A stretch of 58,395 nt of DNA from a virus: the IMG/VR virus record IMGVR_UViG_3300033141_005199, positions 1 to 58,395 of that record, one strand, 5' to 3'. How positions within the stretch are numbered: the stretch's first letter is position 1; each line of letters begins with the position of its first letter. Shown piece by piece: positions 44,223 to 52,361 of this stretch. Made by a program: the position numbers and the translations under genes. The notes under the pieces were generated by a model that did not search any database, was not told the origin of the DNA, and saw nothing but the letters and a program-made list of their open reading frames with translations.

Positions 44223-45619
44223 GCACGGTTGTAGGAAACATTAAGATTAAGGTTAGCTTCTCGTCAGGTAACTCGGATAAGAGGATTAGAAGCCTTAACA
44301 AGAGCACGGCTCAGCTAGCGTCAAGCCTCAGAGGCATAGGAACCACGCTTAGACGCGTCGGTAGGACGCTGAGCATAACCAGCTTCGTGATGGGCATAGT
44401 CGCCCGCCAAATGGTTAAACACGTAACAGGAATCGGGAACGCGATCATGGGTGTCGTGAAGGAGTCCGCCAACATGGACCGCGCCATGAAGTTCCTAAGC
44501 GACACGCTCTACGGCTTAGCGCTGTCAGGCATGCTGACTGACGACAGGTTCAGTGACGTCATGTCCACTTGGCAGGGTATGATGGATGACAGTATGCAGT
44601 TGTCAGGCATACTGGCTAGCCTCAACGAGAAGTTCCAGAGTATGAAGAACGCCGTAGCTGAGGGTGCCATACCGTCGCTGCAAGACCTTGACTCAGAGTT
44701 CAACGAGTTCGACTTATCAGGCTTCAACGCTATACTGGAGGAGGCTACAAACGCGTTCCTCACACCAATCGTGGATAAGATAAAGGAGCTTATCGGCGAC
44801 GAGAAAAGCGGGTTAGAGGGACTGAGGAGCAAGATAGTCACAATAGCGTCGCTTGGAGGAGAGTTCGCGGCAGGGTTCCTTGAGGGCATAGATAAGCTGT
44901 TAACCAAGGTATCTGAGTTCATAGGTGATGACACGGAGGGTGCCACAGGGATGGCTAACAAGCTCGGCGAAATATCCGCATATATGCTTGCCTTCGCCCC
45001 CGGGGGGGCTGTGATAGGCTCAATAACAAGCGGGTTCGGCACGTTGCTCAACGTCACTGGCAGTCTGATAGGTAGGGGTGGTGTCATAGGAGTTGGCACT
45101 GGTTTACTTGGCATCATAGCCGTCCTAGGAGGCGTCGCACTCACGACGGATGAGGGGAAAAAGGCGGTGGGGCACTTGGCGGATGCATTCGCCGACCTCG
45201 CCGACGCACTGGACGTAGACTTACTGGGTGCAATACAGAGTGTCGGCAAGAGGATAGCGTGGCTCATAGACTTAACCGCGAAAGCCATAGAGAAAGTAGC
45301 GTCACTGATAAGGAAAATCAGGGAAGTCGAATCCTCGAAGGCGGAGAAGCTGAAGATCATACTAAAACCAGGATCCACTGAAACACAGGTTGAGTCCAAT
45401 CCGTTGAGTAATTGGGTTGAGGGTAGGCAGGGCGGAGGCTTCATCCATAGGACAGGCACATATCTCCTGCATAGGGGTGAGATGGTTGTCCCCCGTAACC
45501 AAGTCTACAACGCTGGGAACGTGACGATTAACATCAGCGGCGGAGACCCCTATAGTATTGCGCGTGAGGTTGAGCGCGTATTGGCTAAGAGGAGCCGTAG
45601 CCCGTTCCTGCCGAGGTGA
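44219..45619 (+). CDS. Tail tape measure protein
   Basis: The 466-aa chain has an N-terminal helical part (QLASSLRGIGTTLRRVGRTL), hydrophobic helical stretches (APGGAVIGSITSGFGTLLN, IGVGTGLLGIIAVLGGVALTT), and a C-terminal GGFIHRTGTYLLHRGEMVVP, a segment typical of the end of phage tape measure proteins. Its length sets the tail length, here a short flexible siphovirus-type tail, of the order of 70 nm if the usual 1.5 angstroms per residue holds. Confidence 0.85.
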   Translation: MSTVVGNIKIKVSFSSGNSDKRIRSLNKSTAQLASSLRGIGTTLRRVGRTLSITSFVMGIVARQMVKHVTGIGNAIMGVVKESANMDRAMKFLSDTLYGLALSGMLTDDRFSDVMSTWQGMMDDSMQLSGILASLNEKFQSMKNAVAEGAIPSLQDLDSEFNEFDLSGFNAILEEATNAFLTPIVDKIKELIGDEKSGLEGLRSKIVTIASLGGEFAAGFLEGIDKLLTKVSEFIGDDTEGATGMANKLGEISAYMLAFAPGGAVIGSITSGFGTLLNVTGSLIGRGGVIGVGTGLLGIIAVLGGVALTTDEGKKAVGHLADAFADLADALDVDLLGAIQSVGKRIAWLIDLTAKAIEKVASLIRKIREVESSKAEKLKIILKPGSTETQVESNPLSNWVEGRQGGGFIHRTGTYLLHRGEMVVPRNQVYNAGNVTINISGGDPYSIAREVERVLAKRSRSPFLPR

Positions 45620-45622
45620 TGA

Positions 45623-47929
45623 ATGGTGACTGGTACTCCTCACTATATTGGGATACGGGTTGACCCGGGTGGCGACGACTACATTGTGCCGAGTATATTG
45701 AGTGGCGCAGTGGTGGAGCGTAAGGTTAACGGCTCCAGTATATTTAAGTTCAGCGTGTTCAGCGCGGATGGTGGCGATGTAAGTCGCTTTGAGATGGATG
45801 ATAAGGTTGACGTCCATGAGGGGGTTGAGCCGCTTTACCAGTATGGTAGCCTAAGCGCACTAGAGTTAGATGGAGTCGACGACTATGTTCTGATAACGGG
45901 TGAGGATGGGATTCTGCCTGGCTCTGGGAGCTGGACGTTCACATGCCGAGTTAAGGCTACGCCTGTGTCCGGCACCTATTATGATAGGCTGCTGGATATA
46001 CGTGACGTAAACGGCGTATCCGGTAGATTCATATATGTTGGCAGAGACCCTAATGCCTCAGATGCATTTAGGTTCAGGTTTGATGATGGAACTAATAGCG
46101 TTGAGGAGACGTTCAGCGATGTTAAGCCGTTCGACGGGGAGTGGCATCACATTGCAGTAGTGCTTGACCGCTCAACCAATAAGGTTTACTGCTACTTGGA
46201 CGCTGTGAAGAGTAGCTACGAGTATGATGTGTCCAGCGTCGGAGCTATGAACACTGCTTCATCCGCTAGACTTGGATCCGCGCCTAGCTCAGACTGGCTT
46301 GACGGCATGCTTAACGACGTCGCAGTATTCAAGTCAGCGTTATCACAGACAGACATACAGAGCCTCATAGATGACTATCATGGTAACGTGTCTTCGGCTG
46401 AGATGTACCTCAGCATGGATGACGGCTACGGATCAACGGCTACGGATGAGTCTGGTAATGGGCATACAGGTACAATCTACAGCGGTGCCTCTACGAGTGA
46501 CGACCTCTGGGTTAACCCTAAGACTATGACGGGTATGATTAAGGAGATAGACGTGGAGCGAGTCACGCCGAGCGGAGCCATAATAACTGTTAGCGGGGAA
46601 GACTACCTCACAGTCCTAGGTGAACGACTCGCCAGAGCCAACTTCCCTGGAAGCCACGACGTCTCAGAGATACTGATAAAGCTGCTGGATGAATACGCGT
46701 CAGGGGAGTATGGGACAACCAAGATAACCAGCACAGGTGTAACGGTGGCGAATTTCATAAGCGGCGCTGAGACGACGATACTCGCCCTGCTGAGGCGCCT
46801 AGCAGACCTCCCAGGCACAAGCTACGACTTCTACATAGACGGCAACAACAACCTTATATGGCACCAGAGGGGAGACGCGTCGTGGGACAGCGGAGTCACC
46901 CTCAACGAAGACAATATTAGGCGGCTTAAGGTTAACCGTAGCACACGTGACAAGAAGACGTTTATCAAGATAACTGGGGCGTTGAAGCCCATCGAGGAGG
47001 GTATAAACAGGCAGAGCACCGTCACAGACTACGTTAGCCTAAGCGACAAATACTACGCCGACGACTTCATAGCGCAGCACGACAACTTGATGGCGGTTGA
47101 ACTCTACCTACAGAAGGTTGGAAGCCCTGGGGGAGACTTAGGGGGAAGAATATCAGCGGCTAAATACGATGGGCCGAGCGGGGACTTCACTGAGTTCACT
47201 ATACGGGAGGAGGATGTAAGCTCGACGGCTGGGTGGCACCGCATAGCTACACCCATGAAGCTGCAGGTAGGCACAAGGTACTTTGTGAGGCTCCACAAGG
47301 CTGGGGGCGACTCCAGCAACACTTATAGGTGGTACGGTGACGCGCCCGCGTCACTAGACCTTGAGCGTCTTGCCCGTGAGAGCAGTGATGGAACGCTGTG
47401 GACGAGCCTCGACATGGATCTCAGCATGAAGGTGTACTACGGCGTAGAAGCCGAGGTCACGGCGAGTGACAGCGATGGGACTCCTAGACGGGACGCAGTT
47501 GTCCCAATACCTGGAAGCGGGATAGATGAGGATCAGGCGGAGCTGCTGGCTCAGCGGGTATTGGCGAACTACCTGCAGACAGCGTACCGCGCCGACGTGG
47601 TGATGGATTGCCCAAGCTGCGAGCTTCGCCCAGGGGACTTAATTACTCTCGACGAGTCTGGTGACGGTTTGCCGAGTAAGACGTATAGGATTGAGAGTGT
47701 CCGCGCCGAGTATGGTCCGCTGAGGAAGTGTGAGGTGTATGAGGTGTCTATTAGTGCGACGCTTCCGTATTTCACGCTTCGGGAGGAGGATAACGTGTTG
47801 AGGGAGGCGTTGCTTACGGGGAGTACGGCTCAGACTAAGAGTGGTGAGGAGGACGCTATTACGACTGCTAAGATTGGGTTCGCTGTGGTTGGGCGTAGCT
47901 ACGCTGGGGTGTACCCTGATGAGGAGTGA
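45623..47929 (+). CDS. Baseplate hub/tail-tip protein with inserted LamG domain
   Basis: The 768-aa protein begins with a distal tail-like beta domain and later has GMIKEIDVERVTPSGAIITVSGEDYL, LLRRLADLPGTSYDFY and QVLAQRVLANYL-type hub segments, as in phage tail-associated hub proteins. Inserted at about residues 75-245 is a LamG/concanavalin-like domain: ALELDGVDDYVLI, WTFTCRVKA, EWHHIAVVLDRS and a terminal WLDGMLNDVAVFKSALS. Such domains bind sugars, so the tip may recognise glycans of the host surface layer. This is inference. Confidence 0.8.
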   Translation: MVTGTPHYIGIRVDPGGDDYIVPSILSGAVVERKVNGSSIFKFSVFSADGGDVSRFEMDDKVDVHEGVEPLYQYGSLSALELDGVDDYVLITGEDGILPGSGSWTFTCRVKATPVSGTYYDRLLDIRDVNGVSGRFIYVGRDPNASDAFRFRFDDGTNSVEETFSDVKPFDGEWHHIAVVLDRSTNKVYCYLDAVKSSYEYDVSSVGAMNTASSARLGSAPSSDWLDGMLNDVAVFKSALSQTDIQSLIDDYHGNVSSAEMYLSMDDGYGSTATDESGNGHTGTIYSGASTSDDLWVNPKTMTGMIKEIDVERVTPSGAIITVSGEDYLTVLGERLARANFPGSHDVSEILIKLLDEYASGEYGTTKITSTGVTVANFISGAETTILALLRRLADLPGTSYDFYIDGNNNLIWHQRGDASWDSGVTLNEDNIRRLKVNRSTRDKKTFIKITGALKPIEEGINRQSTVTDYVSLSDKYYADDFIAQHDNLMAVELYLQKVGSPGGDLGGRISAAKYDGPSGDFTEFTIREEDVSSTAGWHRIATPMKLQVGTRYFVRLHKAGGDSSNTYRWYGDAPASLDLERLARESSDGTLWTSLDMDLSMKVYYGVEAEVTASDSDGTPRRDAVVPIPGSGIDEDQAELLAQRVLANYLQTAYRADVVMDCPSCELRPGDLITLDESGDGLPSKTYRIESVRAEYGPLRKCEVYEVSISATLPYFTLREEDNVLREALLTGSTAQTKSGEEDAITTAKIGFAVVGRSYAGVYPDEE

Positions 47930-47992
47930 TGAAAATGGATACATATAAACGTGTAGGGTTGAATAATATGATGGATGGTGGTGAGGTAGGGT
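47930..47992 (+). promoter_or_regulatory. Short spacer with a TATA-like box before the fibre genes
   Basis: ACATATAAACG at 47941-47951 is TATA-like and lies about 45 nt before TTG 47993. A 21-codon frame (47935-48000) overlaps it; I do not think it is a gene. Confidence 0.4.
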
Positions 47993-48862
47993 TTGAGTGA
48001 GTTTTCGCAGGGTGATAAGCTTTCACCGGCGGTGCTTAACCAGAAGACTGTGTATGTTGGGAGCGGTGAGCCTAGCACCAAGTATGATGGACAGATATGG
48101 GTGGATGTGTCAACGGATCCGCCTATAGTCAAAGTATACGATCTGTCGAACACGCAGTGGATGACGTATCATCCTACCTACTATGAGGAGCAGAGCGGGG
48201 CTTGGGCGGATCCAAGTGTTTCCCCAGTCACAGATGGAACATTGGTTGTGGTGTATAACAGCACTGAGGATGAAACAAGGCTCTACGGATACAGTAATGA
48301 TGCATGGGTTAACCTAGCTGAGCTAACCATATCCGTGATCCCAGTATTCGAGAAATACTATGAGGGAACCCTTGCAGCAGGTGCAACATATACTCCAGCA
48401 GATGAGGGACTATACTCTATGTCCAGCAACGACAGCGGGTATATGCGTTTCGAGATATACGGTGACACTAAATGGATAATGGGTGCAGAGTCCGGTGAAA
48501 CATTTGTCTTTTTCGGAGACGGGACACATCTCAGGGTAAAGAACTATGCTGGTGACTCCCACCCCATTGTATTGATGAGAGCCAAGGTTCAACACATGGA
48601 TCCATCATATACGTGGAGCGGGGGGAGTTTAGCGGCATCATCTACACTGGTGTTAACCTCTCCTGGGGTGTATAGTATTGCACCGGAGGAGGATGCATTT
48701 GAGTTCCAAGGAGAATATTATCATAGTACTGATGGGTGGCTGAAGTTCTCAGATAGCTCCAACAACCACGTCTACACTATGATTTCAGATGGGTCAAACG
48801 CAAGACTTAGAAACAGGAACTCGTCTACAGCATATGAATATGGAATAGTGAGGTGGTCGTAG
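47993..48862 (+). CDS. Tail fibre protein with duplicated N-terminal module
   Basis: The first 110 residues (LSPAVLNQKTVYVGS, YDGQIWVDVSTDPPIVKVYD, TRLYGYSNDAWVN) are similar to the whole protein encoded at 49103-49465. The rest comprises two further beta modules (DEGLYSMSSNDSGYMRFEIYG; SPGVYSIAPEEDAFEFQ) that resemble each other. It is a probable appendage that attaches through the N-terminal module. The start is TTG 47993. Confidence 0.65.
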   Translation: MSEFSQGDKLSPAVLNQKTVYVGSGEPSTKYDGQIWVDVSTDPPIVKVYDLSNTQWMTYHPTYYEEQSGAWADPSVSPVTDGTLVVVYNSTEDETRLYGYSNDAWVNLAELTISVIPVFEKYYEGTLAAGATYTPADEGLYSMSSNDSGYMRFEIYGDTKWIMGAESGETFVFFGDGTHLRVKNYAGDSHPIVLMRAKVQHMDPSYTWSGGSLAASSTLVLTSPGVYSIAPEEDAFEFQGEYYHSTDGWLKFSDSSNNHVYTMISDGSNARLRNRNSSTAYEYGIVRWS

Positions 48863-49110
48863 TGAACATAGATAAGGTTTTAGAGAAATATGTGATAGAT
48901 GTAAATAGATCGGAGTTTAAGGGCTTCCCTGAGACGGTGAATGGAGACGTGTTCCTAGAATGGGTTAAAATAGGGAACGCTACCGGCGTAATAACTGTGC
49001 CCGTTGAAGCCCTTAAAAACATACTGGAGAACGCGTCTGAGGAAACCCTAGTTAACTCAGGGTATAAGAAATACGTTGACAGGTGGAGGGATGAGGGATT
49101 AGTTGAGTGA
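48862..49110 (+). CDS. Hypothetical protein, 82 aa
   Basis: This small charged alpha/beta protein (YVIDVNRSEFKGFPETV, FLEWVKIGNATGVITVP) starts at GTG 48862, sharing a base with the fibre stop (TAGTG). It lies between two paralogous fibre genes and may be a fibre-assembly factor. No family is recognised. Confidence 0.6.
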   Translation: MNIDKVLEKYVIDVNRSEFKGFPETVNGDVFLEWVKIGNATGVITVPVEALKNILENASEETLVNSGYKKYVDRWRDEGLVE

Positions 49111-49465
49111 AAACCTAGATCACACTACAGGCGGAACCTTTGAAGACGGTGACTTGATAGATGAGCAAAGCGCCAACACGAAGTTCATAATAATACAGTC
49201 ATCTACGCCGTCACCTAGCTACGATGGGACAATATTCATAGACTTAGATGATGACACGCCGATAATCAGAGCTAGAGATGATACGAATAGTGACTGGCTT
49301 ACAATACGTTCACGGAAATATGTAACTGGTTCCACATGGATAGAAGACCCAGATACTGGGGGCAAGGTGGATGCACACAGCGTCTTGAAATACAATACTG
49401 TAGACTTTAATACCCGTTTATATTTCCTCGCTAATGATGAGTGGTGGATGGTTGGAACAGGATGA
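49103..49465 (+). CDS. Short fibre protein, paralogue of the upstream fibre N-terminus
   Basis: The 120-aa protein aligns over its whole length with residues 1-110 of the protein at 47993 (SYDGTIFIDLDDDTPIIRARD; NTRLYFLANDEWWM). It is probably a duplicated virion module that lacks the distal fibre. It overlaps genes on both sides. Confidence 0.6.
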   Translation: MSENLDHTTGGTFEDGDLIDEQSANTKFIIIQSSTPSPSYDGTIFIDLDDDTPIIRARDDTNSDWLTIRSRKYVTGSTWIEDPDTGGKVDAHSVLKYNTVDFNTRLYFLANDEWWMVGTG

Positions 49466-50145
49466 GTCAGCCAACTACTACTGACATGCAGGTGCGTAGC
49501 ATCAAGGTTGATAACTGGGCTAAGCTGAAGGATGATAAGAAACAATACTATAGGGATGACAGCATATACATATATAGCCCGTCGGACGGGGTTCTCGACA
49601 TCGTGTCCGACGTTGAGCTACGGCTGAACGGCTCCTCAACCTACACGAAGGTAATTCACATACCAAGCCTCGAGCTGTCACGCCCCAACACTAACCCGCC
49701 TGCAATCGTCCAGCAGGATAACATTATGCTGATGGCGTTCAGCGTTGACACAGATGTCCTCTACTACACGTGGCTTAAGCCAACCGACTACGCTGGGGGC
49801 GACGTCAATATAGCGTTCGGGTGGACGAATGACGGTGGAACAGATGACAACGGGCTAAACGTTAAAGCTAGGCTAGACTACCAGACATTCGCGTTAGGCG
49901 ACCCCTTGGATGGGAGCCATGCGTCTAGCCCACAGTACGTTGAGGACACGTATACCAGTGACACTGGGTGGATTCTCCACAAGACAGGTGACATAACCAT
50001 AGGGGAATCCGCGTTAACAGGTAAGAATGGGCTGAGCTTCAAGATCAGCTTCGTGACCCCAAGCGGCTCAGCTCTCACATGCGACCCCCACCTAGCGTTC
50101 TTCCACATAGAGTACACAGCGTATAAGCTGGGGGATGAGTGGTGA
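49462..50145 (+). CDS. Virion structural protein, 227 aa
   Basis: A beta-rich protein: SIYIYSPSDGVLDIVSDVELRL near the N-terminus is a fibre-like element, followed by a jelly-roll-like domain (IMLMAFSVDTDVLYYTWL, VNIAFGWTNDGGTDDNGL, HLAFFHIEYTAYKLG). ATG 49462 overlaps the upstream stop (ATGA). Probably a head or tail appendage. Confidence 0.65.
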   Translation: MSQPTTTDMQVRSIKVDNWAKLKDDKKQYYRDDSIYIYSPSDGVLDIVSDVELRLNGSSTYTKVIHIPSLELSRPNTNPPAIVQQDNIMLMAFSVDTDVLYYTWLKPTDYAGGDVNIAFGWTNDGGTDDNGLNVKARLDYQTFALGDPLDGSHASSPQYVEDTYTSDTGWILHKTGDITIGESALTGKNGLSFKISFVTPSGSALTCDPHLAFFHIEYTAYKLGDEW

Positions 50146-50163
50146 CATGGGAGGTGAAACGGT

Positions 50164-50436
50164 TTGGGTAAAAGACTGCTGACAGGCGAGGAGACACGTA
50201 TGATACAGCACAAGTATCTGCCAGCCATAAACAAGGAGTACAGGGACGTCGTCAGGTTATTCGCGTTGGTAGCTGAGAGGCAGGCGCTCATAGACGGCGA
50301 GGAATTATACTTATCGGCGGAGGATCAACGTGTCCTACTGAGGAGGATAAAGAAGAATCTTAGGGAGCTTGAAGCATCTGTTAGGGAACTTATGAAATAC
50401 TTTAACGATGTGGCTAAGCGGGTGTCAGTTGACTAG
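50164..50436 (+). CDS. Hypothetical helical protein, 90 aa
   Basis: This is a charged helical protein (VRLFALVAERQALIDGEEL, VLLRRIKKNLRELEASVREL), starting at TTG 50164. It is the last gene of the plus-strand late region and converges with the next minus-strand gene. Function unknown. Confidence 0.6.
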   Translation: MGKRLLTGEETRMIQHKYLPAINKEYRDVVRLFALVAERQALIDGEELYLSAEDQRVLLRRIKKNLRELEASVRELMKYFNDVAKRVSVD

Positions 50437-50441
50437 AATGC

Positions 50442-50663
50442 TTAGCCACCGTTAGGCACCCTGCTTCTACCGCGATCCTCCTCTATGATGCTGTCTATCT
50501 GCGCCCTATGATACCGTATGCGTTCAACAGCTTCATCAACCCTATCCTCCGGCACTAAGTCGGCTAAGGCTCCGACAACCCTATCCGCAAGCCTCTTATG
50601 ATACTCTGTGGGTACACCCGCTATGGCGGACTCCCAGACATAGTATAGCTTCACTTCACCCAT
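50442..50663 (-). CDS. Hypothetical protein, 73 aa
   Basis: ATG 50663 follows GGTGAGG, a good ribosome-binding site, just after the stop of the upstream gene. The product has a short strand (VKLYYVWES) and helices, with a basic end. Family unknown. Confidence 0.6.
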   Translation of the reverse strand: MGEVKLYYVWESAIAGVPTEYHKRLADRVVGALADLVPEDRVDEAVERIRYHRAQIDSIIEEDRGRSRVPNGG

Positions 50664-50668
50664 GTTCC

Positions 50669-50896
50669 TCACCACGACTCGTAGAGTAGACATGCATCGC
50701 ACACAGCGTCACCGTTCTGCATGCCTCCTGCGAGCCACTTAACCACATGTCCACCTGTGAAGCACCCCTGATTCTCATCATATCGTTCCTCTATTAACCT
50801 AACTATGTTGTTTACGCCGCAACGCGTACACTTCTCAGCAACTATTTTACGTTGCACGTTTTCACCGAAGTCCCCGTCAACAATATACATATTCAT
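50669..50896 (-). CDS. Zinc-finger protein, 75 aa
   Basis: EKCTRCGVNNIVRLIEER and AVCDACLLYESW hold two CxxC pairs, with GCFTGGHVVKW between them. The pattern CxxC...H...CxxC is like that of small HNH-type or zinc-binding phage proteins, but the catalytic histidines are not clear. A CTTAAATACC promoter lies about 40 nt upstream. Confidence 0.6.
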   Translation of the reverse strand: MNMYIVDGDFGENVQRKIVAEKCTRCGVNNIVRLIEERYDENQGCFTGGHVVKWLAGGMQNGDAVCDACLLYESW

Positions 50897-50935
50897 CTTC
50901 AATCACCATTTGCATATAATAGTGGTGTGAATACG

Positions 50936-50949
50936 GTATTTAAGCCTTG
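50936..50949 (-). promoter_or_regulatory. BRE/TATA promoter of the 50.4-50.9 kb genes
   Basis: The minus strand reads AAGGCTTAAATACC, about 40 nt before ATG 50896. Confidence 0.65.
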
Positions 50950-50952
50950 TGG

Positions 50953-51204
50953 TCAAGCTAGGAGCTCCCTCAGCCCGATGAACGCGTCGTAGAATGGCTT
51001 AAGGTCGCGGTCAGTTAGCTCGCCCAGTGACTTAAAATATGTTAGCTCCTCCGCTGACATGGATATTCCCTTCTCCTCGTCGTAGCGGTAGCGTCTAAGC
51101 CCGTCGCAGTCCAAGACTACGAGCAGTTGTCCACCGCCGTGCTTAACTATGGTGTACGGTGTCCTATGGGAGACGAGTCTATGGAGCGATTCAGCGTTAA
51201 CCAT
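50953..51204 (-). CDS. Hypothetical protein, 83 aa
   Basis: This alpha/beta protein has two strands (YTIVKHGGGQLLVVLDCDG) and C-terminal helices (LTDRDLKPFYDAFIGL). It lies 11 bases after the metallophosphoesterase stop, probably in one unit with it. Family unknown. Confidence 0.65.
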   Translation of the reverse strand: MVNAESLHRLVSHRTPYTIVKHGGGQLLVVLDCDGLRRYRYDEEKGISMSAEELTYFKSLGELTDRDLKPFYDAFIGLRELLA

Positions 51205-51215
51205 GACGCCAAATC

Positions 51216-52040
51216 CTAGTATATTTGCTGGAGAACCACGTCAAGCATGTCACGCTCCCCCTTAAACGGCGTAACGGTGAGCTTCACACCGCCAATGGTT
51301 ACAGGTGGGAGCATAGACTTACTGATATACGTGCTACGGTCTGGAAGATACCCCTTCTGGTAGCCCCCCGTCATAACTATAAACTGGTTCCTAGACCTCA
51401 CATCCATAGTGGACTCATCTGGCTCAAGCCACTGCTCGTTAACTATCCCAAGGCGATGCGTATGACCCACAGCTATGATGTCAGCCGTCTTATAGGTTTC
51501 AATCGGCCTCGCACTCATATTCACTGCTCCGCCACGCGTCCTCCCCCCGCCTCTGCCATGCCACAGCACGACGTCTATGTTACGCTTCCCCCCGCCGTCA
51601 CGTCTCGCAACCTTGAACCGCACGATGCTCTCATAGTCCCCGTAGTTGAGTCCAAGCTCCGCGCACATCCAGTTAACGAAGTCTATGTTCTCCTCCTTCC
51701 ACCAGTCCTCATCATGGTTACCTGTCAGCACGCAGACATTAGTATCCCTCAGCGGTCGGATCCAGTCACGTATCTCACTGTACACTTTAAGCGGGTCGGG
51801 AAGCCTGTTGCTTGGGAGACGCCTCCTGTCACCTGACGGATACACTGTCGCGTAGTCACCCATGAGGGCGTTGAATGTTTTACGCCCCCGCTCCTTGTTC
51901 TCAACAACGGCGTCACGCCACCTGTGGAAGGCTTCCACGTCGCAACCTGGGTGAGTGTAGTGTATGTCCCCCGCTAGGAATAGGTCGAAGCTCTCCCTAT
52001 GTGTGTCCAGTGTCACCGGTATGATTATTAGACGCGTCAA
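51216..52040 (-). CDS. Calcineurin-like metallophosphoesterase
   Basis: The five metal-binding motifs are in order: AGDIHYTHPGCD (DxH), MGDY (GD), LTGNHDEDWW (GNHD/E), VLWHGRGGG (H) and VGHTHRLG (GHxH). Length is 274 aa. This fold includes phosphodiesterases, nucleases and phosphatases; the substrate is unknown. The TTG start overlaps the stop of a 22-codon frame that may be translated as a leader. The virus thus has three predicted phosphate-ester hydrolases. Confidence 0.85.
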   Translation of the reverse strand: MTRLIIIPVTLDTHRESFDLFLAGDIHYTHPGCDVEAFHRWRDAVVENKERGRKTFNALMGDYATVYPSGDRRRLPSNRLPDPLKVYSEIRDWIRPLRDTNVCVLTGNHDEDWWKEENIDFVNWMCAELGLNYGDYESIVRFKVARRDGGGKRNIDVVLWHGRGGGRTRGGAVNMSARPIETYKTADIIAVGHTHRLGIVNEQWLEPDESTMDVRSRNQFIVMTGGYQKGYLPDRSTYISKSMLPPVTIGGVKLTVTPFKGERDMLDVVLQQIY

Positions 52041-52105
52041 CTATACGTGATTCTCCTCATGTTTTTTTCTCTCCACACGTTGTATCCGCGTAGAATGTTC
52101 AGCAT
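52037..52105 (-). CDS. Possible leader peptide, 22 aa
   Basis: ATG 52105 lies 25-27 nt below a TTTAAAAA box (52128-52137), the spacing of a leaderless gene. The frame ends in TGA overlapping the TTG start of the phosphoesterase. The peptide (MLNILRGYNVWREKNMRR...) is basic. It may exist mainly to couple translation. Confidence 0.4.
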   Translation of the reverse strand: MLNILRGYNVWREKNMRRITYS

Positions 52106-52151
52106 GTTTATTATTCACCGTCCGCTGTTTTTAAACGTATCTCATCTTTTT

Positions 52152-52361
52152 CTACTTGACCCCCAGTATTTTAAGTGCTTCACTGCTTACATGGAGGTTT
52201 CTATTAGTGGTTCCGACTAGTAACCCATACTTCCTGTTGCATCTGCTCTCATACGTGGTGAATACGTCTAGGCTCCTAGCCCCCTCAAAATGCATTTTGA
52301 GCAACTGCTCCCTATAATACTCAACTCGGTTCCTGAAGCTAACCTCATCAAACCTGCTCAT
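52152..52361 (-). CDS. Hypothetical protein, 69 aa
   Basis: This basic helical protein (VSFRNRVEYYREQLLKMHFEG) has a small beta end (KYGLLVGTTNRNLHV). It overlaps the RadA stop by 14 bases, so it is co-translated with the recombinase; perhaps an accessory factor, which is inference. Confidence 0.6.
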   Translation of the reverse strand: MSRFDEVSFRNRVEYYREQLLKMHFEGARSLDVFTTYESRCNRKYGLLVGTTNRNLHVSSEALKILGVK

